The notes below the pieces were generated by a model. It did no database searches, was not told where the DNA came from, and worked only from the letters and a program-made list of their open reading frames with translations. This document shows positions 45,001-52,823 of a DNA stretch of 64,000 bases, one piece after another. Position 1 is the first letter of the stretch. The number at the start of each line of letters is the position of its first letter. Made by a program: the position numbers and the translations under genes. Where the stretch lies: contig NZ_JABGNA010000003.1 of assembly GCF_013149275.1 (NCBI RefSeq), positions 186,001-250,000 on the forward strand, written 5' to 3'. Origin of the DNA: Mucilaginibacter sp. SG564. Lineage in GTDB: Bacteria; Bacteroidota; Bacteroidia; Sphingobacteriales; Sphingobacteriaceae.

Positions 45001-45229
45001 TGCTTGTTCCCTTTATCTTCACGTTAACACCCGGCAATGGCTGCCCTTGTGCATCCTTTACCTGGCCTGTTATGGTTATGGGTTCTGAAGAATCCCCTAT
45101 GAAATTTTTGGCCCTAAGCTGTAAACAGCCCATGATGATTAATAAACCCGTTAGTTTTAAAACTAAAAATAGCTTGGAGGTTGTTGTCCGGGGCGCATAT
45201 AATACCCTACTCGTAAAGTTTAATTGCAT
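42071..45229 (-). CDS. SusC/RagA-family TonB-linked outer-membrane transporter
   Basis: This 1052-residue glycan importer has an N-terminal signal segment, a CarboxypepD_reg domain (about residues 50-125, ITGQVKDAQGQPLPGVNVKI), a plug with EVVVVGYGNQERKDVTGAVG and the SusC signature YVVDGFPISPGF with GANGVILITTK, and a 22-strand barrel ending in a Phe (TIGCNVTF). With SusD it imports oligosaccharides using TonB energy. It heads a six-gene minus-strand locus. No sigma/anti-sigma or hybrid sensor gene lies next to it. Confidence 0.96.
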   Translation of the reverse strand: MQLNFTSRVLYAPRTTTSKLFLVLKLTGLLIIMGCLQLRAKNFIGDSSEPITITGQVKDAQGQPLPGVNVKIKGTSIGATTSVDGKFSLQANDNAVLVFSFVGFRTKEEPVNKRTAIDIVLEEDKTQLHEVVVVGYGNQERKDVTGAVGTVKMSNIKEIKAASADLKLAGQLAGVTVNQVTGTPGGGVSVNIRGAGSVGAGDDPLYVVDGFPISPGFDQYSNPLSTINPDDIENISVLKDAASTAIYGSRGANGVILITTKRAKKGESTVTVNTSTGIQTILPKSKLKMMTASQFAQWRTEAIEDANKANGTNNPIPDEYKNPASLGKGTDWFDAVTRVAPMQNYDVTIANGTEKARSLFSLGYFDQRGTVLNTGFKRYSLKGVIDADLAKNVTVGLSIAPTYSLRDLQETDGHFLSAVLSQAYLESPLIPVKQPDGSYTNVVGSPGTFQNANPVSELVNTTNKRNEFRGLANTYAEWRIIPGLTLRSTFGVDYQTKSQDYFRPSFLGAFNNHNVDGTQAKAIASSTSVNSFNWLNENSINYKKTWGNHTLTAFGDYSIQQETDHNRFVFGTDFPDDVVRSIRAATTITAPPDNNTDQSWRLLSLIARVNYAYKDKYLLSASIRRDGSSRFAQGHQWGTFPSVSGGWRVSDESFFPKTGFIDQLKFTASYGLAGNNNVGNYDFFPPIESTNYTFGGSLAPGKSITSLGNQQLGWETTRQLDIGMDISLIKGRIYLIAEYYNRYTQRMLQYIPLPIASGYDNALTNVGNVRNRGWEFTLTTKNIIGSGFNWSTDMNISFNRNKVLSLGPTQQIYDAPPNDNPTNITKVGLPLGQFYGYIFEGIFQNQAELDKYPHFDGQAVGTIRYKDVNGDGVIDGKDQTTIGNPWPKFTFGFNNHLSYRNFDMNIISAGSVGGHIFDVYKQFTTNLDGVFNVEQSVMQRWRSEQQPGAGLLPTTVVNTDLARDKYPSYWVESNSYLMVKNIDLGYNFKTKFSKNFRVYFSAQNAILITGYRGGSPEVGIEGQDGNRSLSPNVNFTGYPISAVYTIGCNVTF

Positions 45230-45650
45230 ACCTTGGTTGTGTTTGGTTAATGTTTCTGTTAATGAAATTCTGTCGAGCCGGTTTGGCTCATCTGCATCAA
45301 AAAGTGTTACCTACTTCACTTTTTGTTAACGACTGTTAAGTTGTCGTGATGGTGATTTTGTTGATGTTTGTCCATAGTTTTATATTTCGGTTTGGTTTGG
45401 TTTTGATAGTGATACAATACTGTTTTTAGAGCTCATCATATGAAATGATAAACTGCAAATACTTCACAATAAAGATTAATTTGAGCGGTCAGTCTGCAAA
45501 TAACCTGTATAACAAACAGTTATAAGACCAACAAAATATATAGGAATTGGTTGTATTAAATTGAAATAAATTTAAGCTTAACTTAAACTATATTACATAA
45601 CAAGCAAAGCTATTTGCTGTACAAAGGGGTTTTCAGTATTATTTATAAAC
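45230..45650. other. long AT-rich leader region upstream of the susC-like gene
   Basis: About 420 bases without a gene. I see no repeat family and no exact TAnnTTTG box; a long 5' leader for the glycan operon is likely. Confidence 0.4.
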
Positions 45651-45676
45651 AAAAAAGAGGTACTTTTCAGCACCTC
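45651..45676 (-). terminator. rho-independent terminator of the mhq-like pair
   Basis: On the minus strand GAGGTGC pairs with GTACCTC (one mismatch) around TGAAAA and is followed by a T-run, 26 bases after the hydrolase stop codon. Confidence 0.65.
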
Positions 45677-45701
45677 CTTTGATTATTCTCATCTAAATTA
45701 T

Positions 45702-46322
45702 TTACTCCAGTAGCTTATTAGCCAGATCAAGTTCTGCACCAGAGATGGTATGCTGCCGGCCCTTATAGATCTCTTTGGTAACATTGGCATTAAGCTTTTC
45801 AAGAAGGCTCACCGTCTCATTCACCCGACTTACGGGTACATGAGGATCAGGATCGCCGGTGGTGATCAATACGGTGGTTTGATCAAAATCGCCTTTATAG
45901 TTTTCATCGATCAACTTTTCACCTATCAATCCACCGGTGAAAGCTATTACACCACCATATTTACCGGCATTACGGGATACATACTCCAGCGTTAAACACG
46001 CCCCCTGCGAAAAACCGAGGAAATAGATATTTTCCTGTGCTATACCCTGCTGTTTAATATCCTTTACTAAACTGCTTATCACCTCCAGTGCCGAATCCAA
46101 TGCAGGCTGATTATTACTCACCGGCGCCATAAAGCTATAGGGGTACCAGCTATGTTCGGTAGCCTGCGGCGCAAAAATGGCATAACCATCCAGTTGCAGG
46201 TGATCTTTTAAGGTGAGGATGCTCACTGCCGATGCACCGCGCCCATGCACCATGATCATGGCCTTTTTGGCCTCACCTGCAGGCAATCCCGCTGTAACTA
46301 TCTGTTTACGATGCGTGTACAT
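45702..46322 (-). CDS. alpha/beta hydrolase, phospholipase/carboxylesterase family (MhqD-like)
   Basis: The 206-residue cytoplasmic hydrolase has the oxyanion segment MIMVHGRGASA, nucleophile elbow GFSQGACL, and catalytic Asp (TTGDPDPHVP) and His (GRQHTIS). It resembles small carboxylesterases including B. subtilis MhqD. It starts 4 bases after a ring-cleaving dioxygenase gene. The same pairing (MhqO with MhqD) acts in detoxifying quinones and hydroquinones in B. subtilis, so that role is proposed here by analogy. Confidence 0.88.
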   Translation of the reverse strand: MYTHRKQIVTAGLPAGEAKKAMIMVHGRGASAVSILTLKDHLQLDGYAIFAPQATEHSWYPYSFMAPVSNNQPALDSALEVISSLVKDIKQQGIAQENIYFLGFSQGACLTLEYVSRNAGKYGGVIAFTGGLIGEKLIDENYKGDFDQTTVLITTGDPDPHVPVSRVNETVSLLEKLNANVTKEIYKGRQHTISGAELDLANKLLE

Positions 46323-46326
46323 AATT

Positions 46327-47262
46327 TTATATTAATGAAGGTAACGATTTTTCCAGATCCTCGCGAATGTTCTCATACTGTGCAGGTAGTTTTAAACCGC
46401 TGCCCAATTGGTCTACCGGTTCATCAACCGAAAAACCAGGGTTATCGGTAGCCAGCTCGAACAATACACCACCCGGTTCGCGGAAATACAATGAGTAAAA
46501 ATAATTCCTGTCGATCTTATCGGTTATGTGTAAACCCAGTGCGGCTATCTTTTCGCGGTATTGCATCAATATCTCCTCGTTTTTAACCCGGAATGCCACG
46601 TGGTGCACGGAGCCTCCTGCAACATGTCCTGCAACTTCTCCGGCTACTTCAACCAGGTCAACTATCGCCGCGTTATCTACCGCGTCGGTCACAAACCTAA
46701 AGCGGTTCACATGCTGCTCCAGTAATTTATAACCAAAAACATCAGTTAATATTTTAGCGGTAGCATCCATTTTATTGGTAGTGATGGTAATGTTGTGAAA
46801 ACCACGGGTAGCATTTTCTGTTTTCACTTCTGCTGTTTCCCAGGGCAGCCTGTTATCGGCAGTTTTAGGTACTATGAGCTCCAGTTTTAAGCCGTCCGGA
46901 TCCAATAAAGTGAGATATTGCTCGCCAAATTTTTCGGCCGGTTTGTTATATAGTACGTTGTTAGCATCCAATCTTTTCAACCAAAAATCCAAACTACCTT
47001 CGGGTACGCTGTAGCCAATTTCAGTTGCCTGACGTGCGCCTCTTCTACCCGCGGTAATGCCTTCCCATGGGAAAAAAGTAAGGATGGTTCCAGGTGTACC
47101 AAACTTATCGCCATAATACAGGTGATAGGTTTGCGGATCATCAAAGTTCACCGTTTTTTTAACCAACCTTAAACCCAAAACACGGGTATAAAAATCATAG
47201 TTCTTTTTGGCGTTGCCTGCAATAGCAGTTATGTGGTGAATGCCGTTTATTGTATTTTCCAT
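46327..47262 (-). CDS. ring-cleaving dioxygenase of the VOC superfamily (MhqO-like)
   Basis: The 311-residue protein has two glyoxalase/VOC modules. The first begins GIHHITAIAGNAKKNYDFYT (His metal ligand), and the second begins RGFHNITITTNKMDATAKIL with VHHVAFRVKNEEIL. The C-terminal YFREPGGVLFELATDNPGF carries the metal Glu. Such enzymes open catechol-type rings or act in quinone stress. ATG 47262 is chosen because a TAACTTTG promoter box lies at 47311-47318, making the longer frame to 47313 impossible as a start. Confidence 0.9.
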   Translation of the reverse strand: MENTINGIHHITAIAGNAKKNYDFYTRVLGLRLVKKTVNFDDPQTYHLYYGDKFGTPGTILTFFPWEGITAGRRGARQATEIGYSVPEGSLDFWLKRLDANNVLYNKPAEKFGEQYLTLLDPDGLKLELIVPKTADNRLPWETAEVKTENATRGFHNITITTNKMDATAKILTDVFGYKLLEQHVNRFRFVTDAVDNAAIVDLVEVAGEVAGHVAGGSVHHVAFRVKNEEILMQYREKIAALGLHITDKIDRNYFYSLYFREPGGVLFELATDNPGFSVDEPVDQLGSGLKLPAQYENIREDLEKSLPSLI

Positions 47263-47310
47263 TATCTTCCTTTCGTGATCAAAAATTAATAATTGTTTTA
47301 ATTCATGATT

Positions 47311-47318
47311 CAAAGTTA
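47311..47318 (-). promoter_or_regulatory. -7 promoter box of the mhqO-like gene
   Basis: TAACTTTG on the minus strand matches TAnnTTTG, 49 bases upstream of ATG 47262. Confidence 0.55.
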
Positions 47319-47397
47319 CCGCGTAAAATAGGGTTTACACTTGATGTAGGATAAGAAATGAAGGGGCTTGGGGATTTTGGGAGTAAGGGATAACCCA

Positions 47398-47477
47398 CGC
47401 GTCATTGCGAGCACAGCGTGGCAATCCCCGATTTGTAGAGCCGCTCTTGCCACGTCGTTCCTCCTCGCAATGACGCG
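47398..47477. repeat. imperfect inverted repeat, GTCATTGCGAGC family
   Basis: GTCATTGCGAGCACAGCGTG at the left and CCTCGCAATGACGC at the right make a degenerate copy of the perfect palindrome at 18506-18591. Confidence 0.7.
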
Positions 47478-47497
47478 GGGAGAAACCAGAGTTATAA

Positions 47498-48292
47498 TTA
47501 CCCCTCAGCCTTCGTACTAAACAGAAACACCGCCGATTCGCCCAGGATCACCTGGTCGCCTTCGCTCATGGGGTGACCGATCTGGGTGGAGTTCAGCTTG
47601 ATCATTTTGCCGTCGGCAGCAATGTGAATTTTGGTTTTATTGCGGGGAGGTACGCCGCCTTCATCGGCAAATATCATAAAGCATTCCGAGTCCTTATTCC
47701 ACTCGATATGGGCATGCTGCCTGCTGATAAATCTATTACTTTCATCTTTGCTTTCGGCCGGGAAAACCAGTTTATTTAGCCGAAACGATCCGTTATCGGT
47801 TACCGCTTTTTTATCGCGACCGATGTTTATTTTATCGTCCGTAGCTTTGATCACGTACTCTCCCTGCTCGGCTTCTCCGTTCAATATCCGGATGTAGGCT
47901 ACCGCCGATGAGGCATTGTGCATTACCTGCCGGCGGGTGTGCATCAGGAAAGCCGCGTCCAGATCGGGGATCGGGCTTGCTTCTGATGGCAGTTCATCCA
48001 CAAATTCCACCTCAATTGTCCAGTCAGGTGGCAGGTCAAGCGCGTAATCATCGGCTATTTTTTGTACTTCGTTTCTGAACTTATCTTTATCGTGTACATA
48101 AACAGCGCCTTCATACAAGTGCTTATCTTCCGGACTTGCCGCTATATAGAGCAACAGCTCCTTGATGTGACCGCCTTCGCCGCCTTCTACTTTTTGTAAC
48201 GACTCTTTGATAAAACGCAAAAGGGCATCGCGCAAACTTTTCACATCCCAATCGCGTTTCTCACCCTTATTTCTGAATAATTTAAATGCCAT
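47498..48292 (-). CDS. FHA-domain protein of the kinase cluster
   Basis: The 264-residue protein has an N-terminal domain of about 120 residues (FKLFRNKGEKRDWDVKSLRD) and a C-terminal FHA domain (about residues 145-260). The FHA hallmarks INIGRD, SNRFISRQHAHIEW and the glycine before the last strands are visible, so phosphothreonine binding is expected. The layout, an N-terminal helper domain plus a C-terminal FHA, recalls actinobacterial FhaA. It is the last gene of a minus-strand cluster with a FtsW-PBP fusion, a PP2C phosphatase and a Ser/Thr kinase, whose phosphorylated products it could read. Confidence 0.88.
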   Translation of the reverse strand: MAFKLFRNKGEKRDWDVKSLRDALLRFIKESLQKVEGGEGGHIKELLLYIAASPEDKHLYEGAVYVHDKDKFRNEVQKIADDYALDLPPDWTIEVEFVDELPSEASPIPDLDAAFLMHTRRQVMHNASSAVAYIRILNGEAEQGEYVIKATDDKINIGRDKKAVTDNGSFRLNKLVFPAESKDESNRFISRQHAHIEWNKDSECFMIFADEGGVPPRNKTKIHIAADGKMIKLNSTQIGHPMSEGDQVILGESAVFLFSTKAEG

Positions 48293-48300
48293 TTTGGTAA

Positions 48301-48340
48301 AATTCTAAAACTCTAAAAACTAAACTCTAAATTCTAAGAA
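48301..48340. repeat. 7-mer array (CTAAACT / TTCTAAA type)
   Basis: ATTCTAA, AACTCTAA, AAACTAAA, CTCTAAA, TTCTAAG run in approximate 7-base period immediately upstream of the FHA gene. The same word family occurs at 55297-55369. Confidence 0.55.
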
Positions 48341-48436
48341 CCCGTTTAAATTTTGATTTAAAACATTCTTACATAATTGCGTCTCTCTCAAGATGAGCCG
48401 CCTAAAAAACGTTTAATTATTTTAATATGTATTCGG

Positions 48437-48460
48437 GAGACGCAATGATGCGTCTCTACA
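48437..48460. repeat. GAGACGCAATGATGCGTCTC palindrome
   Basis: This short palindrome is related to the arms at 28835-28890 and lies between the FtsW-PBP and FHA genes. Confidence 0.5.
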
Positions 48461-48523
48461 TTTAAAAACAATCAAACTTAAAAAGCCTCTTAAGAGAAAG
48501 CTTTTCCAAAAATTCTTGCTCCC

Positions 48524-51500
48524 TTATTGCTGCGTTGTGTCTCCCGGGAAATTTATTTCATCAGGAGCCTGTTTTACTTGTTCAGGAACCACCACTTTTT
48601 CAGGAGCAAAACTTTTCATATAACCCTTTTTCAATAACAGCGGGATGATGTGATTACCAGCCAACCGCACCGCGTCTGATGAGCCCCGGGTTGATTCGAT
48701 ACGGATACACACCACCATATTGCCGGTACCTTTGGCTTCGGGTGCGAAAAATACATACCAGCCATCGTTCACGCTTTTATTTTTTACAATACGCTCGGGC
48801 GTACCGCTTTTGCCGGCTACGGCTATATGCAATATAGGTACTTTTGGTGCACTTTGTGCTATCATGTATTGTTTCAGCAAAGCGGCATATTCGGGCTTTT
48901 CTGCCAGTTTAAAGGCTGGCTTTACCGCTATTGCCGTATCGTTGACCTTGAGCACAAAGCGATTGGGATGCAGCACGCCGTCATTGGCTACGCCCGATAT
49001 GAGTCGGGCAACTGCCGCCGGTGTAGCGATCAATTCACCCTGTCCCCAGGCCATACCCGAGATACCTTTGGCCCTGGTTTTATGGATATTGTTAGGATCG
49101 TAACGCGGTTTGGTATTAAATTCGGTTTTGCGCCACAGGTTACGCCATTTTTCTTCCTGCTCATCATTTTCGGGTGGCTTATTATAATAATAACCGCCTA
49201 CGCCATGCAAAAACATACCGGTTTTCATATACAGGTTACCCATATATTCTTCCAGGTGCTGCTGATTGGCCAGCTTGATAAAATATACGTTGTTTGATTT
49301 GGCAATGGCCCTGGCCATAGTAATCATGCCGGTTTCATCGGGCTCGATTCCTTTTGTCCGAATACGTTCTTCGGTACTTACATGGTACACCACATTGGCC
49401 GCATCAATACCCAACTTGTTAAATGCCGACATGGCCGTGAGCACTTTGGCCGTTGATCCCGGTTGCGAAGCATAGGTAAAACCCAGATCGGTAGTGGTCA
49501 TCCAGGTAGCCAGTTTATTCTGATCACCCTGCGACATCGTCAGCTGATCCCAGTTATGTACAGGCGGCAATGGATACACCGCAGAAGTTAGCACATCGCC
49601 TGTACCAGCTTCCATTACTACTACAGAAACCCGGTTATCCTGCAACGAGGTATCGGCAGCTATGGCCTGTTGTATACCTGTTTGTAGCTCAGCATCTACC
49701 GTCAATTGTACATCCCGGTTCTTGTTTTTAAAGGCGGCTATCTCCGGACCGTTAATGTCGGCCAATAATAATGGGGCCAACGCACTGTAATCGCGTTTGC
49801 TAACCGTCATTTCCTTCATACCACGAGGCAGAAAGCGGTCTTCCTGGTAGCGGGACGCTTTGACATTGTAACTGGTAACGGGCATTTTAAAGCCGCGCAG
49901 CTCGGCAGCATGTTCATATTCGGCAAAATAGCCGTTGGTGCTGCCGTTAAATACGCCGGTGTTTTCGTCGCCCGTCCAGAAGAACATATTTTCCTCAAAA
50001 GGATAATACCTTTCCAACCGTTTATGCATAGCCGAATCCAGATCATAATGAGCGATCCCGGCATCGGCCAGTTTTTGTTTTTGCTTTTCTATCAGCTCGG
50101 GTTTGCTGGTAGCCAGGATCAGTCCGTTACGATCCAACAATGAGCCCGCCTGCAGCTTATTCATCAATATAGCGATACGCGGGTTATAGCTAAACATTCG
50201 TAAGCCGCTTTTATCGGCCACCAAAGCGGGTTTTACCACCCAGTGTTTGTTATCGGCGCTATAGCGCGATACATTTACCGTAAGCAATACTACCGCGGCT
50301 AAAGCTGCAGCCAAAGCGGGCACCAGGTTTTTGTCCTGCTGTTTGGTAATAAAACGCATTTGCACCTGCGTACCTTTTACTGAAGATACGGACAACAAAA
50401 AACCTGCCGCCACCATATTGATCACCAGTGATGAACCACCATAACTTTCAAAGGGCAGGGACACACCAGATAAAGGCAGCGCCCCTATCGATCCCCCGGC
50501 TATAAGGATAAATTGTACAAAGCTACAAACGCCAATACCCGCGCTAAGGTAAAATAACAGCGGCGTACCCGTTTGCCGCCCGATGATAATGGAGCGATGC
50601 AGATAAAGCAAGAACAGTATAAAGATGGCTGCCATACCTGCCCAGCCAAATTGCTCGCCGATGGATGGCAGAATCATATCAGTATGCGCCTCAGGGATAG
50701 TTTTGGCAAAACCCTGACCCACGCCTGTGCCGCTTAAGCCACCACTGGCCATGGCCCAAAGTCCGTTAGCAACCTGATCGCCGCCATATACTTCGTTGTT
50801 CCAGGGATCCTGCCAGATGGCTTTACGCTCTACTAACCGCTCAACCGGACCGGGGATCAATTTATCCAGCCCGGGTATTTTATCAATGGTTAAAAACGCG
50901 GTGATCACAATCAATGCCATAAATGCCGATTCGCTGAGCAAGCGGGGTTTTAAAAATGCCACGATACCCCATACGCCAAAAGTGATGGCCGCGCTGATCC
51001 AGACATTTTCAAAAAGCCAGGTGGCCAGTACAAACAGGATCACATAGGCGGCCATGTGCATAAAATCGCCTCGCGAAAAGGAGAACAGAATAATAAAGGT
51101 AAAACAAATCACCATAGCCGGCCCCAGATCGCCCAGTACTAAAAACAGCAATAAAGTGATCACCGTAGCGATAAGCGCAAAAGAGAAAAACGACCAGCGT
51201 TTACCCCAACTGGCATACTGACTGATGAATTTTTCATTAGCAGCAAAAAAGCCCGCCAGGAATATCATGATCAGGTATTTTACGATCTCGCTGGGCTGTA
51301 CCCCTAACAGATTCACTTTCACCCCGCTGCCTTCGGGCCCGGTGCCAAATAAGATAGTACCAAATAACAGGACCATCGCTACCAAAGCCCATGGCCAGCC
51401 ATTGGCCGCGCTGCGTGCTCCTTTAAAAAACAATAGTCTGTATAAAGTAGAATCGGCATTGAAACGGCGCAGGTTGAAGAATTGCATGATGCAGATACCA

Positions 51501-52639
51501 CCAACGCCGATACCCAAATAGATTAAAGTGTCCTTAGCTAAAAAACGGTCGCGAAGAGGGTCTTGTAAACTCAACAGCGTGAGAATGGAAATGCCCGTGA
51601 GCAACATCACCAACGGCAATATCAACTGATCGGCCTGGGGGTAACGGCTGCTGAGCAACAGGTGTATGATCAGGAAACCAGCAAGAAAGCTACCTACTAT
51701 GATCCAGTACCATTCATTAAACTCCTCGTGGGTACGAACAATGAAAGCACCTTCCTTTTTCAGGATATTAAAATCGCGGGTGGATAATAGTTTTATGGTA
51801 TGCGGTGCCTGGCTGAAATTAAGCGTTTTATCCTTATCCAATTCCACTACACCCTGCGAGCGGCCGAATTCAAAACCGGGCTGTAATGGCAGTACTTCAA
51901 AGGCTTTACCGGTAGGCAGGTTTTTAAACGCATAATGACCTTCGGCATCGGTGCGAGCAAAGGCGGTTAATGATTGCAGCTGGCGTTTTTTATCCGCATT
52001 GATCACATAAACTTTTTTATAAGCGGCCGACGTCTGCGCGGTGGCTCCCCTGGCTATGGTTTCTTCATCAGTATAGATACTATCCTGCGGCAATATCATA
52101 TTTAGCCTCACCAGTACACCGCCAATAGCTTGTTCTTTGTGGTGGATATTTCCTGATATGCTGTATTCGCCCAAACCCAGATCTGTTTGTGCCGGTAATT
52201 GCGGGGGATGAATACGCTCCTGCGTAAACCTAACGGAATCATCGCCGGTATAACCCAGTAAGGAACGGGATACCAGTACCCTTTTCTTGAAGGATTCGCC
52301 ACCATTGGCAAAAGCATCATCGGCATTTACATAGTAACGGCGTTTGTTCAGCTCGCCTGCGTTATCAATTTCCTCACCAATATTTACTTTGGAAGCGATG
52401 GTTGATCTGATATAATCAACATCTTTGGGGTCGTCAAAATAGTACCCTTTTTGCAGCAGGGCGGCCACATTACGGGCGGTATTTGGTGTATTGAGGTTTA
52501 CGATAGTACCATCCTGAAGCCGTTTATCTACGTCCACAAACTTTTGTTGCAACACAAAATAAAGCTTGCCAAAAAGGGCGACGAGCATAATACCCGTCAG
52601 CAATAAAAACAGCCGCTCCATTCCCCTGCTCTTATCCAT
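48524..52639 (-). CDS. FtsW/RodA glycosyltransferase fused to a class B penicillin-binding transpeptidase
   Basis: This 1371-residue protein joins two peptidoglycan synthesis enzymes. One membrane helix (LFLLLTGIMLVALFGKLYF) leads to a periplasmic part with a carboxypeptidase-regulatory-like beta domain (about residues 155-265). A SEDS/FtsW-RodA membrane domain follows (about 310-790, with the typical PFESYGGSSLVINM), then a transpeptidase domain with the active-site STAK (Ser near 1062), SNN (near 1113) and KSGT (near 1277). SEDS proteins polymerise lipid II and class B PBPs cross-link; they usually act as separate partners. ATG 52639 is used; the TTG four codons upstream lies in a 7-mer array. 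Confidence 0.92.
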   Translation of the reverse strand: MDKSRGMERLFLLLTGIMLVALFGKLYFVLQQKFVDVDKRLQDGTIVNLNTPNTARNVAALLQKGYYFDDPKDVDYIRSTIASKVNIGEEIDNAGELNKRRYYVNADDAFANGGESFKKRVLVSRSLLGYTGDDSVRFTQERIHPPQLPAQTDLGLGEYSISGNIHHKEQAIGGVLVRLNMILPQDSIYTDEETIARGATAQTSAAYKKVYVINADKKRQLQSLTAFARTDAEGHYAFKNLPTGKAFEVLPLQPGFEFGRSQGVVELDKDKTLNFSQAPHTIKLLSTRDFNILKKEGAFIVRTHEEFNEWYWIIVGSFLAGFLIIHLLLSSRYPQADQLILPLVMLLTGISILTLLSLQDPLRDRFLAKDTLIYLGIGVGGICIMQFFNLRRFNADSTLYRLLFFKGARSAANGWPWALVAMVLLFGTILFGTGPEGSGVKVNLLGVQPSEIVKYLIMIFLAGFFAANEKFISQYASWGKRWSFFSFALIATVITLLLFLVLGDLGPAMVICFTFIILFSFSRGDFMHMAAYVILFVLATWLFENVWISAAITFGVWGIVAFLKPRLLSESAFMALIVITAFLTIDKIPGLDKLIPGPVERLVERKAIWQDPWNNEVYGGDQVANGLWAMASGGLSGTGVGQGFAKTIPEAHTDMILPSIGEQFGWAGMAAIFILFLLYLHRSIIIGRQTGTPLLFYLSAGIGVCSFVQFILIAGGSIGALPLSGVSLPFESYGGSSLVINMVAAGFLLSVSSVKGTQVQMRFITKQQDKNLVPALAAALAAVVLLTVNVSRYSADNKHWVVKPALVADKSGLRMFSYNPRIAILMNKLQAGSLLDRNGLILATSKPELIEKQKQKLADAGIAHYDLDSAMHKRLERYYPFEENMFFWTGDENTGVFNGSTNGYFAEYEHAAELRGFKMPVTSYNVKASRYQEDRFLPRGMKEMTVSKRDYSALAPLLLADINGPEIAAFKNKNRDVQLTVDAELQTGIQQAIAADTSLQDNRVSVVVMEAGTGDVLTSAVYPLPPVHNWDQLTMSQGDQNKLATWMTTTDLGFTYASQPGSTAKVLTAMSAFNKLGIDAANVVYHVSTEERIRTKGIEPDETGMITMARAIAKSNNVYFIKLANQQHLEEYMGNLYMKTGMFLHGVGGYYYNKPPENDEQEEKWRNLWRKTEFNTKPRYDPNNIHKTRAKGISGMAWGQGELIATPAAVARLISGVANDGVLHPNRFVLKVNDTAIAVKPAFKLAEKPEYAALLKQYMIAQSAPKVPILHIAVAGKSGTPERIVKNKSVNDGWYVFFAPEAKGTGNMVVCIRIESTRGSSDAVRLAGNHIIPLLLKKGYMKSFAPEKVVVPEQVKQAPDEINFPGDTTQQ

Positions 52640-52644
52640 TGTTA

Positions 52645-52823
52645 GAATCAAGAGTCAAGAACCAAGAATCAAGAGTTGACATTTTGGAACCGGAATAAAT
52701 AATTATTAATTGATCAGATATAAGCATATTTCTAAAAACCCTTTGGGCTTTAAATGTGTAAAGAAAGTCCTTTATCATACTATTATTTTGTCTTGATTCC
52801 TGATTCTTGACTCTTGCCTCTTA
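52645..52823. repeat. paired 7-mer arrays overlapping the PP2C gene end
   Basis: Arm one (52645-52680) reads GAATCAA, GAGTCAA, GAACCAA, GAATCAA, GAGTTGA. Arm two (52790-52823) is complementary (TCTTGATTCCTGATTCTTGA and onward) and lies inside the last codons of the phosphatase gene, supplying its C-terminal residues. Confidence 0.75.
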
